Assembly: GCA_041591915.1 (NCBI GenBank)
Contig: JBFHRB010000073.1
Span: forward strand, 1-13,267
From: JBFHRB01 sp041591915
GTDB lineage: Bacteria > Actinomycetota > Nitriliruptoria > Nitriliruptorales > Nitriliruptoraceae
Length of the DNA: 13,267 nucleotides
Direction: 5' to 3'
Shown: in pieces, positions 1-5,332 of the stretch
Position numbering within the stretch: the stretch's first letter is position 1
How the letters are laid out: each line of letters opens with the position of its first letter
Translations under genes and position numbers: made by a program
Notes under the pieces: generated by a model
Databases searched by the model: none
Told to the model about the DNA's origin: nothing
The model's input: the letters and a program-made list of their open reading frames with translations, nothing else

Positions 1-23
1 ACGTTGAAGATGATGCCCTTCAC
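1..23 (-). CDS. 5' end of a probable H-NOX (heme NO/O2-binding) sensor gene, partial
   Basis: Only the first eight codons are inside the window, read on the minus strand from a GTG at 23 down to the window edge; they translate to MKGIIFNV. This is the characteristic N-terminus of H-NOX (HNOB) domains, which bind heme and sense nitric oxide or oxygen. A good ribosome-binding site, GGGGAG on the minus strand (32-37), sits 8 bases before the GTG, so a real start here is well supported. The gene is divergent from the response regulator at 170-700, and H-NOX genes are often found beside two-component or cyclic-di-nucleotide genes. The family call rests on eight residues and needs the neighbouring sequence. 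Only the presence of a gene start is firm. Confidence 0.55.
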
Positions 24-169
24 GCGCGTTCTCCCCGATCCGCGGGCCTTTCGCGCACGAACCCGACCACGTAGCCTGTCGCACGTGCGCGCCCGATGCA
101 CCCGCATCGTCCTGTCCGTTCGGACGAGCCCATCCCGGGGGGTGGCAGCACGGACTGGAGCACCACAGC

Positions 170-700
170 ATGGCCAGCAACCGTGCCGACCGCGGCGACG
201 ACCTCGGCCGCGTCGGGAACGCGCACGTCGGGCACTCGACCGAGCTCGCCCACCTCGCCACGGAGGAGGAGCCTGCGCCACGCGCCGTCAGGGTGCTGCT
301 CGTCGAGGACTCGCAAGACGTCCGCCTCGTCGTCCGTCGCACGCTCGAGCGCGCCCCGAACTACGAGATCGTCGGCGAGGCCGGCGACGGCGCAGAGGCC
401 CTCCGCCTCGTGCCGGGCGTCGAGCCGGACATCATCCTCCTCGACCTCCTCATGCCGGACGTCGACGGCCGCACGGCGCTGCCGCTGCTCGCCCGCGTGT
501 GCCCACGCGCGATGATCGTGGTCCTCTCGGCCCTCAACGCCGACCACGAGGCCGCGCCAGCCATCGCGGCAGGCGCCTTCGCCTACCTCGAGAAGACGGC
601 GATCGGTCCGACGCTCAGCGCCGAACTGGACCGCCTCCACTCGCTCTGGCTGCGCGCGCTGCGCGGGGAGACCGTGGTGGCGCCCAGTGCGCTGACCTGA
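170..700 (+). CDS. Single-domain response regulator (REC)
   Basis: A 176-residue protein. Residues 1-38 form a polar, probably disordered N-terminal extension; residues 40-160 are a CheY-like receiver domain. The acidic pocket is E46-D47 (LLVEDS), the phospho-acceptor is D92 in the LLDLLMPD segment, the switch residue is S120 (VVLSA), and K142 in AYLEK is the conserved lysine. No DNA-binding or enzymatic output domain follows, so it probably works by protein-protein contact or as a phosphate relay. ATG 170 is supported by GGAG at 157-160, 9 bases upstream. It is divergent from the probable H-NOX gene and ends 3 bases from the convergent HD-domain gene. No histidine kinase is adjacent. A link to the H-NOX gene is an inference from position alone. 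Confidence 0.9.
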   Translation: MASNRADRGDDLGRVGNAHVGHSTELAHLATEEEPAPRAVRVLLVEDSQDVRLVVRRTLERAPNYEIVGEAGDGAEALRLVPGVEPDIILLDLLMPDVDGRTALPLLARVCPRAMIVVLSALNADHEAAPAIAAGAFAYLEKTAIGPTLSAELDRLHSLWLRALRGETVVAPSALT

Positions 701-703
701 GCC

Positions 704-2842
704 TCAGCTCGCCGTGACGCGCTGGGGCGGCGTCGGCTTCTCCGGCCGGCTCGCCTTCGGGTAGGCGATGCGCGGGTGGTAGATGCCCACCAGGGCCTCG
801 ATGAACGACTCCCGGACGGCCGTCAGCTCCGCGAAGGTCAGGTCGGCCTCGGACAGTTGCGCGTCGTCGATGCGGTCGTCGAACAGGCCGGCGACGATCT
901 CCTCGATCTCCTCCCGCGAGAGCGTGCCCCGGGCCATCGCCGCAGCTCGGGTCGACGCCTCGCACGAGTCGGCCAGGAAGAGCACGACGGCCTCCTTCCG
1001 CCGCGGCTTGTGGCCGTGGTAGCGGTAGTCGGACTCGTCGACCTGCTCCCCCGTCGACTCGGCGCGCTCGAGGGCCTTGGCGTAGAAGTACTTCACGAGC
1101 GTGGTGCCGTGGTGCGACCCGATCGCGGAGACCACCTCCGGTGGCAGGTGGTACTCGCGCGCCATCTCCACGCCGTCCTCGACGTGCTGGATGATGATGC
1201 GGGCCGAGACCTCGGGCTCCACGTCGTCGTGGGGGTTGGCGATCCCCTGCTGGTTCTCGATGAAGAAGTGTGGGCGCACGACCTTGCCGATGTCGTGGTA
1301 GAGCGAGGCGACCGACCCGAGAAGGGGGTTGGCGCCGATCCGACGACACGCACGCTCCACCAGCGTGGCGACCATGACCGAATGGTTGTACGAACCCAGC
1401 GCCTTGGACTCGAGCTCGCGCAGCAACGGATGGTTGCGGTCCGCGAGGTCGAGGAGCGTCGTGACCGTCGCGATGCGGAACGACGATTCGAGGAACGGCA
1501 GCACGCCACTGACGAGCACGGCGGACAACACCCCGTTGGCGGCACCGGCCACCATCGCCCAGCCGATGGCGTCGCGGCTGTCGAACAGGGCCGCGACGAC
1601 GAAGGCCAGGAAGGTGAACGCGAGCACGCCGCGCCAGGCCGCCTTGCGCAGGTCGTTGCGGGCGTCGATGTGGCTGACGAGCGGTATCGAGACGAGGACG
1701 GCGCTGATCGTGAAGACCGCGATCGGGGTGCCTCGCGGGGCGAGGAGCACCGGGAGGACCGCCGCCGGTAGCACGGCGACCGCAGCGACGTACGGGCCGA
1801 GCAGGAGCGAGATCAGCATCGCGAGGCCGCCGGCCGGGACCGCGTACCACCATGCGCCGTTGCTCGTCGCGTCGGCCACGAAGCCGACGCCGACCGTCAG
1901 CAGCGAGTAGCCCGTGAAGAGGATCGCGAGCAGGAGCACCCGACGGCCCGACCGCAGGAGCTGGTTGTGCCGTAGGCGGAGGTAGCCCGTCACGACGATG
2001 AGGATCAGCGCCACGGAGCCGAACGCCGTCAGGACCAGTCGCGCCCGGTCCGTCCCGACGAGCCCCGACTGCTCCAGGGCCTGGAACTGCAGCTCGTCGA
2101 CCTCCTGGCCAGCCCGCACGATCGTGGAGCCAGCCGGGAACGTCCGGCTCACCTCCTCGACCTCGGCGGCGGCCGCATCGCGTCGCGCCTGCGTCTGGGC
2201 CTGGTCGACGCGGACGGTCGGCTGCATGGCGAAGCGGATGATCGGTGCGGCGACCTGCGCCCCCGTGGCGCCCGGGAAGTCCCGCAGGGCGAGCTCGACC
2301 GACAGCACCTCGTTGACCCGGCTCTCGAGGTCCTCCGCCCGGATGCGCTGGCGCGCGAGCTCCTGGGCGATCTGGACGGTCTCGTCCTCGACGGCCGCGA
2401 GCTGGCCCGTCGGAACGGCGACGAGCGCCGAGAGGACGGCCGGGTCCTGGATGAAGGTGAGCCGGGCGGTCAGGGCCTCGACCTGGTCGGCGGTGCTCGG
2501 CACGACGGCCTGGCCGTCCGGGCCGCCGCTGCCCGGGCGCCGGACCTCGGCGGCTGCGGCGAACGCATCACGGACCCGCGTGACGACCTCGGCCTGCGCG
2601 GCGGGGTCGAAGACGAGCACGGACTCCACGGCGTCCATGGCGACCCGGCGCGCGCGTTCCGTGGCGGCCTGGTCCACGACGCGTACCGCCTCGGGAGCGA
2701 TGACCGTGCGGGGCGACGGCTCGCCGAGACGGATCGGCGCCTCGTCGCCGAACACGGCCGCCATCATCACGAGTGGCACGGCGATGAGCGACAGGACGAG
2801 TGCGACGACGCGCTGCAACCACGTGCGTTGACGTCGTTCCAT
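704..2842 (-). CDS. pgpH: 7TM-HD family phosphohydrolase, PgpH-like c-di-AMP phosphodiesterase
   Basis: A 712-residue membrane protein with the PgpH/YqfF architecture. Residues 10-31 are a first transmembrane helix. Residues 32-270 form an extracytoplasmic 7TMR-HDED domain, 270-445 a hydrophobic bundle of several helices, and 480-640 a cytoplasmic HD domain. Metal-binding and catalytic residues are visible: H487 (SYNHS), H516-D517 (YHDIGK), H553 (IIQH), H577-H578 (SHHGT) and D625 (FLADS). The segments YHDIGKVVRPHFFIENQ and HHGTTLVKYFY match the PgpH type that hydrolyses c-di-AMP to pApA in Firmicutes. Activity here is inferred from that similarity. ATG 2842 was chosen because MERRQRTWLQRVV directly precedes the first helix. 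The same frame stays open to 3637, but the added stretch is arginine-rich and unlike protein. It converges on the response regulator with a 3-base gap. Confidence 0.9.
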   Translation of the reverse strand: MERRQRTWLQRVVALVLSLIAVPLVMMAAVFGDEAPIRLGEPSPRTVIAPEAVRVVDQAATERARRVAMDAVESVLVFDPAAQAEVVTRVRDAFAAAAEVRRPGSGGPDGQAVVPSTADQVEALTARLTFIQDPAVLSALVAVPTGQLAAVEDETVQIAQELARQRIRAEDLESRVNEVLSVELALRDFPGATGAQVAAPIIRFAMQPTVRVDQAQTQARRDAAAAEVEEVSRTFPAGSTIVRAGQEVDELQFQALEQSGLVGTDRARLVLTAFGSVALILIVVTGYLRLRHNQLLRSGRRVLLLAILFTGYSLLTVGVGFVADATSNGAWWYAVPAGGLAMLISLLLGPYVAAVAVLPAAVLPVLLAPRGTPIAVFTISAVLVSIPLVSHIDARNDLRKAAWRGVLAFTFLAFVVAALFDSRDAIGWAMVAGAANGVLSAVLVSGVLPFLESSFRIATVTTLLDLADRNHPLLRELESKALGSYNHSVMVATLVERACRRIGANPLLGSVASLYHDIGKVVRPHFFIENQQGIANPHDDVEPEVSARIIIQHVEDGVEMAREYHLPPEVVSAIGSHHGTTLVKYFYAKALERAESTGEQVDESDYRYHGHKPRRKEAVVLFLADSCEASTRAAAMARGTLSREEIEEIVAGLFDDRIDDAQLSEADLTFAELTAVRESFIEALVGIYHPRIAYPKASRPEKPTPPQRVTAS

Positions 2843-2878
2843 GGGTGCTCGCAGGGCTCCCGGACGGGTCGGTGGAGA

Positions 2879-2921
2879 TCGTGGCGCGTCAACGTTCCGA
2901 CCGCTGGGGTCCGCGCCACGA
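2879..2921 (-). promoter_or_regulatory. Perfect 10-bp inverted repeat in the leader of the HD-domain gene
   Basis: TCGTGGCGCG at 2879-2888 is exactly reverse-complementary to CGCGCCACGA at 2912-2921, with 23 bases between the arms. It lies 37 bases upstream of the start at 2842, just after a possible minus-strand -10 box (TACGAT, 2934-2929). Transcription from that box would therefore put the repeat at the very 5' end of the mRNA. It could be a leader hairpin or an operator. The function is unknown, and chance hairpins are common in GC-rich DNA. Confidence 0.35.
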
Positions 2922-3138
2922 GTTCCCCATCGTAGGTGGACGAACGGGACCCGACGAGTGGCCGAACAGCCGCCCCGACGTCGCGCGACTCGGCCGAGGT
3001 GTCCGCTCGCAGGGTTCTGGGCGTGGCGGGCCCGTCTGGGGCACCCCAAGGTTGTCGTGCACGGAACGCGCGGAACCGAGCGCTCCAGCACCTGCGGTAC
3101 CGCCACCACTCGCCACCCCGAGCCCCCGACCCGACGTG

Positions 3139-3145
3139 AGGAGGT
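3139..3145 (+). promoter_or_regulatory. Perfect Shine-Dalgarno sequence deciding a CTG start
   Basis: AGGAGGT, fully complementary to the 3' end of 16S rRNA, is followed 9 bases later by CTG at 3155 in the frame of the M23-like gene. That frame is closed by TGA at 3137-3139 and holds no ATG, GTG or TTG between there and the mature domain's first GTG at 3401. This site is the main evidence for starting the gene at 3155. Confidence 0.7.
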
Positions 3146-3154
3146 CGATCCACC

Positions 3155-4003
3155 CTGTCCCCGAAGATCCGCCGCCGCAACCACGACGCGCCGACCACCG
3201 CTGCCGGCGCTGGCGAGACCACGCCACGGCCGCCCGCCGTCGCGCCCCTCGCGCTCGCGCCCGAGGCGATCGCCTCTGCACCGCCCCGCAGGCGCCGTCA
3301 GCTCCTGCGCGCAGCCGCCCTGTCGGGCTCGATCGCGCTGCTGCCGGTCGCACCCTCGACACCCGCGTCGTCGACCCGCGAGCTGCTGCCACTCACGCCG
3401 GTGGCGTACATCGAGCGCGACGAGGACCGGCACGCGGCCGTCGTCGGCGAGCCGATGGCCTGGGTCGAGGACGTCGAGCTCGTGGTCCCCGCCGAGGACG
3501 TCGCCCTCGTCGGCTTCCACGAGGCGTACCACCCGGTCGCGCTGCCGCTCGAGGTCGCCGGTGACGTGGTCGACAACCACAACCCGCGCTCGGACGTGGC
3601 GGTCACGAGCGACCTCCGCGCGACCACGGCGCCGCACGTCGTGCTACCCACCCGCGACCGCGAGTCGGCTCCGACGTCCGCCATCGACATCGCGGTGAGG
3701 GCGGGCCAGAAGGTGTACGCGCCGGTCAGCGGTGAGGTGGCCACCGTCCTGCACTACCACCTGTACGGCGAGCACGCGGACACCCGCGTCGAGATCATCC
3801 CGGACGGCCGACCCGACCTCCGTCTGGTCATGCTCCACGTCGATGGCGTCGAGGTCGTCGAGGGCGACCGGCTCGTGGCGGGCGAGACCGTCGTCGCGCG
3901 GTCGGCCAACGGCTTCCCGTTCGAGTCGCAGATCGACCGCTTCGCGCGGGCGACCACCGGCAGCGCGCACCCCCACGTGCACGTCGAGCTCAAACGAGCC
4001 TGA
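3155..4003 (+). CDS. Exported M23-like (LytM/duplicated hybrid motif) peptidase-fold protein with probable CTG start
   Basis: With the CTG at 3155 this is 282 residues. Residues 1-45 are a proline/alanine-rich N-region. Residues 46-70 look like a twin-arginine-type signal: a run of arginines (PRRRRQLLR), then AAALSGSIALLPVA and small residues. The C-terminal part, about 160-278, resembles M23 metallopeptidases: SAIDIAVRAGQKVYAPVSGEV, an H228 in MLHVDG, and the terminal HxH (H274-V-H276) before VEL. In M23 enzymes the first zinc-binding histidine lies four residues before the conserved Asp (D178 here); this protein has T174 there. It may therefore be a non-catalytic envelope protein or use another ligand. 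The first GTG (3401) would remove the whole export signal. The stop TGA (4001-4003) is formed jointly by the last chromosomal base and the first two bases of the inserted element. Confidence 0.7.
   Translation: MSPKIRRRNHDAPTTAAGAGETTPRPPAVAPLALAPEAIASAPPRRRRQLLRAAALSGSIALLPVAPSTPASSTRELLPLTPVAYIERDEDRHAAVVGEPMAWVEDVELVVPAEDVALVGFHEAYHPVALPLEVAGDVVDNHNPRSDVAVTSDLRATTAPHVVLPTRDRESAPTSAIDIAVRAGQKVYAPVSGEVATVLHYHLYGEHADTRVEIIPDGRPDLRLVMLHVDGVEVVEGDRLVAGETVVARSANGFPFESQIDRFARATTGSAHPHVHVELKRA
3994..4001. repeat. Left target-site duplication of the GNAT element
   Basis: ACGAGCCT here is repeated at 5038-5045 just outside the right inverted repeat. The shared run continues through GA (3994-4003 and 5038-5047), because the element begins with GA and the original chromosome also had GA there. 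Counted flush with the element, the duplication is 9 bases with one mismatch (AACGAGCCT versus TACGAGCCT). Confidence 0.75.
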
Positions 4004-4037
4004 GTTCGGGAGTCAGTGTTGATGGCTTGGGTACAAC
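4002..4037 (+). repeat. Left terminal inverted repeat
   Basis: It begins GAGTTCGGG and AGTCAGTGTT and pairs with the right copy at 5001-5036. Nineteen of the first 20 positions are identical, followed by a shared TTGGGT after a one-base indel; overall about 31 of 36 aligned positions agree. Further inside, AGCGGC and CTTCGC (from 4059) are also found next to the right repeat, which suggests the similarity once extended further. Confidence 0.8.
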
Positions 4038-4114
4038 TGACCCACGGTGCCGGCTTGCAGCGGCGGTTCTTCGCTGTCTCCCCGCACGTCGTCGGTTCCA
4101 GGATGCCCCCTGTG

Positions 4115-4120
4115 TAATGT
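4115..4120 (+). promoter_or_regulatory. -10 box placing transcription start at the GNAT start codon
   Basis: TAATGT fits the actinobacterial TANNNT -10 pattern and ends 6 bases before the ATG at 4127. The expected first transcribed base is then the A of that ATG, giving a leaderless mRNA. This agrees with the lack of a usable ribosome-binding site: the only GAGG (4122-4125) lies 1 base from the ATG. No clear -35 hexamer is visible. Confidence 0.5.
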
Positions 4121-4126
4121 CGAGGC

Positions 4127-4921
4127 ATGGACCCTGACCAGGACGCCGTGCAGGCCCTCGAAGCCAACTTCTGGTCGATGTTTCGGATCCTGGGAAGTGG
4201 GCCCGGCGGCGCCATCACCGACACGCCCGAACGACTGGTCGTCGAGTCCCCGCTTCCGCAGCCGCCGTACAACAGCGTCCTGCGGTTTCGTGGCGAAGGC
4301 GACGAGCCTCTGCAGGCCGAGGTCGACGAGATCTGGCAGCGTTTTCGATCGCGTCGTGTCACGGGTCTCTTCGTGGTCCACCCGACATCACCCCCTGAGC
4401 TTCGCGCGACGCTGAGCGCGAGCGGGTTGGAGCAGGCCGAGTTGCTCCCGGGCATGATCCGGGAGCTGGACGATTCGCTGCCAGCGGCACCCGACATCGA
4501 TGGCGTTCAGATCGGTGAGGCCGACGAGGCGGCGGGGGCCGACTGGGTCCACCTGGTGACCTGGCGCTACGGGCTGGAGTCCACGCACGAGTCGTACCTG
4601 CGCAGCCTGTACGCCGACGTGATCGGGAAGCACAGCCGTCTCTGGCTGGCCCGGGTCGACGGAGAGCCCGTCTCGAAGGTCGTACTCCATGTCGCCGATG
4701 GCGTAGCCGGCATCTACGGCGTCGCCACGACCGAGGCCGGACGGGGACGAGGGCTGGCCTCAGCGCTGACCCTGCATGCCCTCCATGCGGCCCGGGACGC
4801 TGGCGCCACGGTGTCCGTGCTGCACTCCACACCCATGGCACACGGACTCTACGAGCGGCTCGGCTACCGCGACGCAGCCGATTTCGAGATCTGGGCCGAG
4901 CCGGACCAGGTCCATCTCTGA
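4127..4921 (+). CDS. GNAT-family N-acetyltransferase (passenger gene of the element)
   Basis: A 264-residue protein. The N-terminal half (1-120) is not recognisable. The C-terminal half (about 123-258) is a GNAT domain that transfers an acetyl group from acetyl-CoA to an amine. The acetyl-CoA loop is seen as GVATTEAGRGRGLASAL (198-214), preceded by the strand KVVLHVADGVAGIYG and followed by the helix LHALHAARDAGA. The closing motif HGLYERLGYR (239-248) is typical. The substrate cannot be told; GNATs carried as passengers are sometimes drug-modifying, but nothing shows that here. It is the only gene between the inverted repeats and is probably transcribed leaderless. Its codons (ttt, gat, gaa, tcg mixed) look less strongly GC-biased than the neighbours, which fits an acquired gene. 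Confidence 0.88.
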   Translation: MDPDQDAVQALEANFWSMFRILGSGPGGAITDTPERLVVESPLPQPPYNSVLRFRGEGDEPLQAEVDEIWQRFRSRRVTGLFVVHPTSPPELRATLSASGLEQAELLPGMIRELDDSLPAAPDIDGVQIGEADEAAGADWVHLVTWRYGLESTHESYLRSLYADVIGKHSRLWLARVDGEPVSKVVLHVADGVAGIYGVATTEAGRGRGLASALTLHALHAARDAGATVSVLHSTPMAHGLYERLGYRDAADFEIWAEPDQVHL

Positions 4922-5000
4922 TTCGCAGCCGGTCGTGCCGTCACCATCGAGTGCCTGTAGTCGGCGATGCAGCACGGTGTGGTTCTTGGCGAAGGCCGCT
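4922..5000. other. Element interior between the GNAT stop and the right inverted repeat
   Basis: Seventy-nine bases with no gene, no clear terminator hairpin and no transposase remnant that I can recognise in any frame. Confidence 0.5.
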
Positions 5001-5036
5001 GTTCGCACCCAATCAGCAACACTGACTGCCGAACTC
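5001..5036 (-). repeat. Right terminal inverted repeat
   Basis: Read on the minus strand it begins GAGTTCGGC and AGTCAGTGTT, matching the left end at 4002-4037 at 19 of the first 20 positions. It is followed outward by one base (T, 5037) and then the duplicated ACGAGCCT. Confidence 0.8.
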
Positions 5037-5037
5037 T

Positions 5038-5045
5038 ACGAGCCT
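5038..5045. repeat. Right target-site duplication of the GNAT element
   Basis: ACGAGCCT, identical to 3994-4001. It continues as GATCACCG, where TGATCA (5045-5050) contains a relic plus-strand TGA in the M23-like gene's original reading frame and the reverse of the minus-strand TGA that ends the alkyltransferase-like gene. Confidence 0.75.
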
Positions 5046-5047
5046 GA

Positions 5048-5332
5048 TCACCGCGCGACGCGGCCGCCCTCGACGAGCACGCCCTCGGCGGCGAGGCGAC
5101 GGGCGTGCTCGACCTCGTGCCCGGGCACGAGGCGCCCCGATGCGGTGACCACGCGCCACCACGGGAGCTCGCCGCCGCTCCCCCGCAGGACGTTGCCGAC
5201 GGCTCGCGCCGCACCGGGATAACCAGCCTCCGCGGCCACCTCGCCGTAGGTGACGACCTCACCGGGGCCGAGCCGCTGCAGGACGGCGGCGACGGCCTCC
5301 GTGAAGGCCGCCGTGTCGCGCCCCGCAGGCAT
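5048..5332 (-). CDS. Alkyltransferase-like (ATL) DNA-repair protein, MGMT family
   Basis: A 94-residue protein, essentially one MGMT DNA-binding domain: GEVVTYGEVAAEAGYPGAARAVGNVLR is the helix-turn-helix with the conserved arginine finger (ARAVG). The methyl-accepting cysteine of O6-alkylguanine-DNA methyltransferase (PCHRV) is replaced, giving PWWRVV. That makes it an ATL protein: it cannot remove the alkyl group but binds O6-alkylguanine and flags it for nucleotide-excision repair. Its length matches the ATL family. Its ATG overlaps the stop of the upstream L,D-transpeptidase gene by one base (minus-strand TGATG), so the two are likely translationally coupled. Before the GNAT element arrived, its stop lay directly against that of the M23-like gene. 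Confidence 0.88.
   Translation of the reverse strand: MPAGRDTAAFTEAVAAVLQRLGPGEVVTYGEVAAEAGYPGAARAVGNVLRGSGGELPWWRVVTASGRLVPGHEVEHARRLAAEGVLVEGGRVAR

Larger units (their letters stand above)
2843..3154. other. Divergent upstream region of the HD-domain and M23-like genes
   Basis: This 312-base stretch separates two divergent genes and holds no convincing gene. It contains a 10-bp inverted repeat at 2879-2921, a minus-strand TACGAT -10-like hexamer at 2929-2934, and the strong ribosome-binding site of the M23-like gene at 3139-3145. Open frames crossing it on both strands are rich in arginine and proline and resemble frame shadows. I see no tRNA, repeat array or clear terminator. Confidence 0.6.
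4002..5036. mobile_element. Transposase-less insertion with terminal inverted repeats carrying a GNAT gene
   Basis: This segment of about 1035 bases has every hallmark of a transposed unit. Its ends are inverted repeats of about 36 bases (4002-4037 and 5001-5036), and its flanks are a direct repeat of 8 bases. It holds one complete gene, the GNAT at 4127-4921, and no transposase frame on either strand. It is therefore best read as a non-autonomous element with a passenger gene, of the kind called transporter IS, mobilised by a transposase encoded elsewhere. Duplications of 8-9 bases are produced by several families (for example ISL3, IS256, IS66, ISAs1), and I cannot assign one. Removing the element and one duplication joins the M23-like gene directly to the alkyltransferase-like gene. 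Confidence 0.75.

Noticed and set aside
2843..3637. A 265-residue N-terminal extension of the PgpH-like protein
   Set aside because: It is arginine-rich and domain-free, it overlaps the M23-like gene antisense, and the protein starting at 2842 has the family's normal length and N-terminal helix.
4012..4041. A small hairpin, GTCAGT with ACTGAC, inside the left inverted repeat, considered as a terminator
   Set aside because: It is only 6 bp with an 18-base loop and no T run. The sequence is better explained as part of the transposon end.
4760..5008. A minus-strand frame beginning MRTAAFAKNHTVLHRRL, considered as a transposase remnant in the element
   Set aside because: It lies mostly opposite the GNAT coding region, shows no DDE, HTH or tyrosine/serine recombinase motif, and has the look of a frame shadow.
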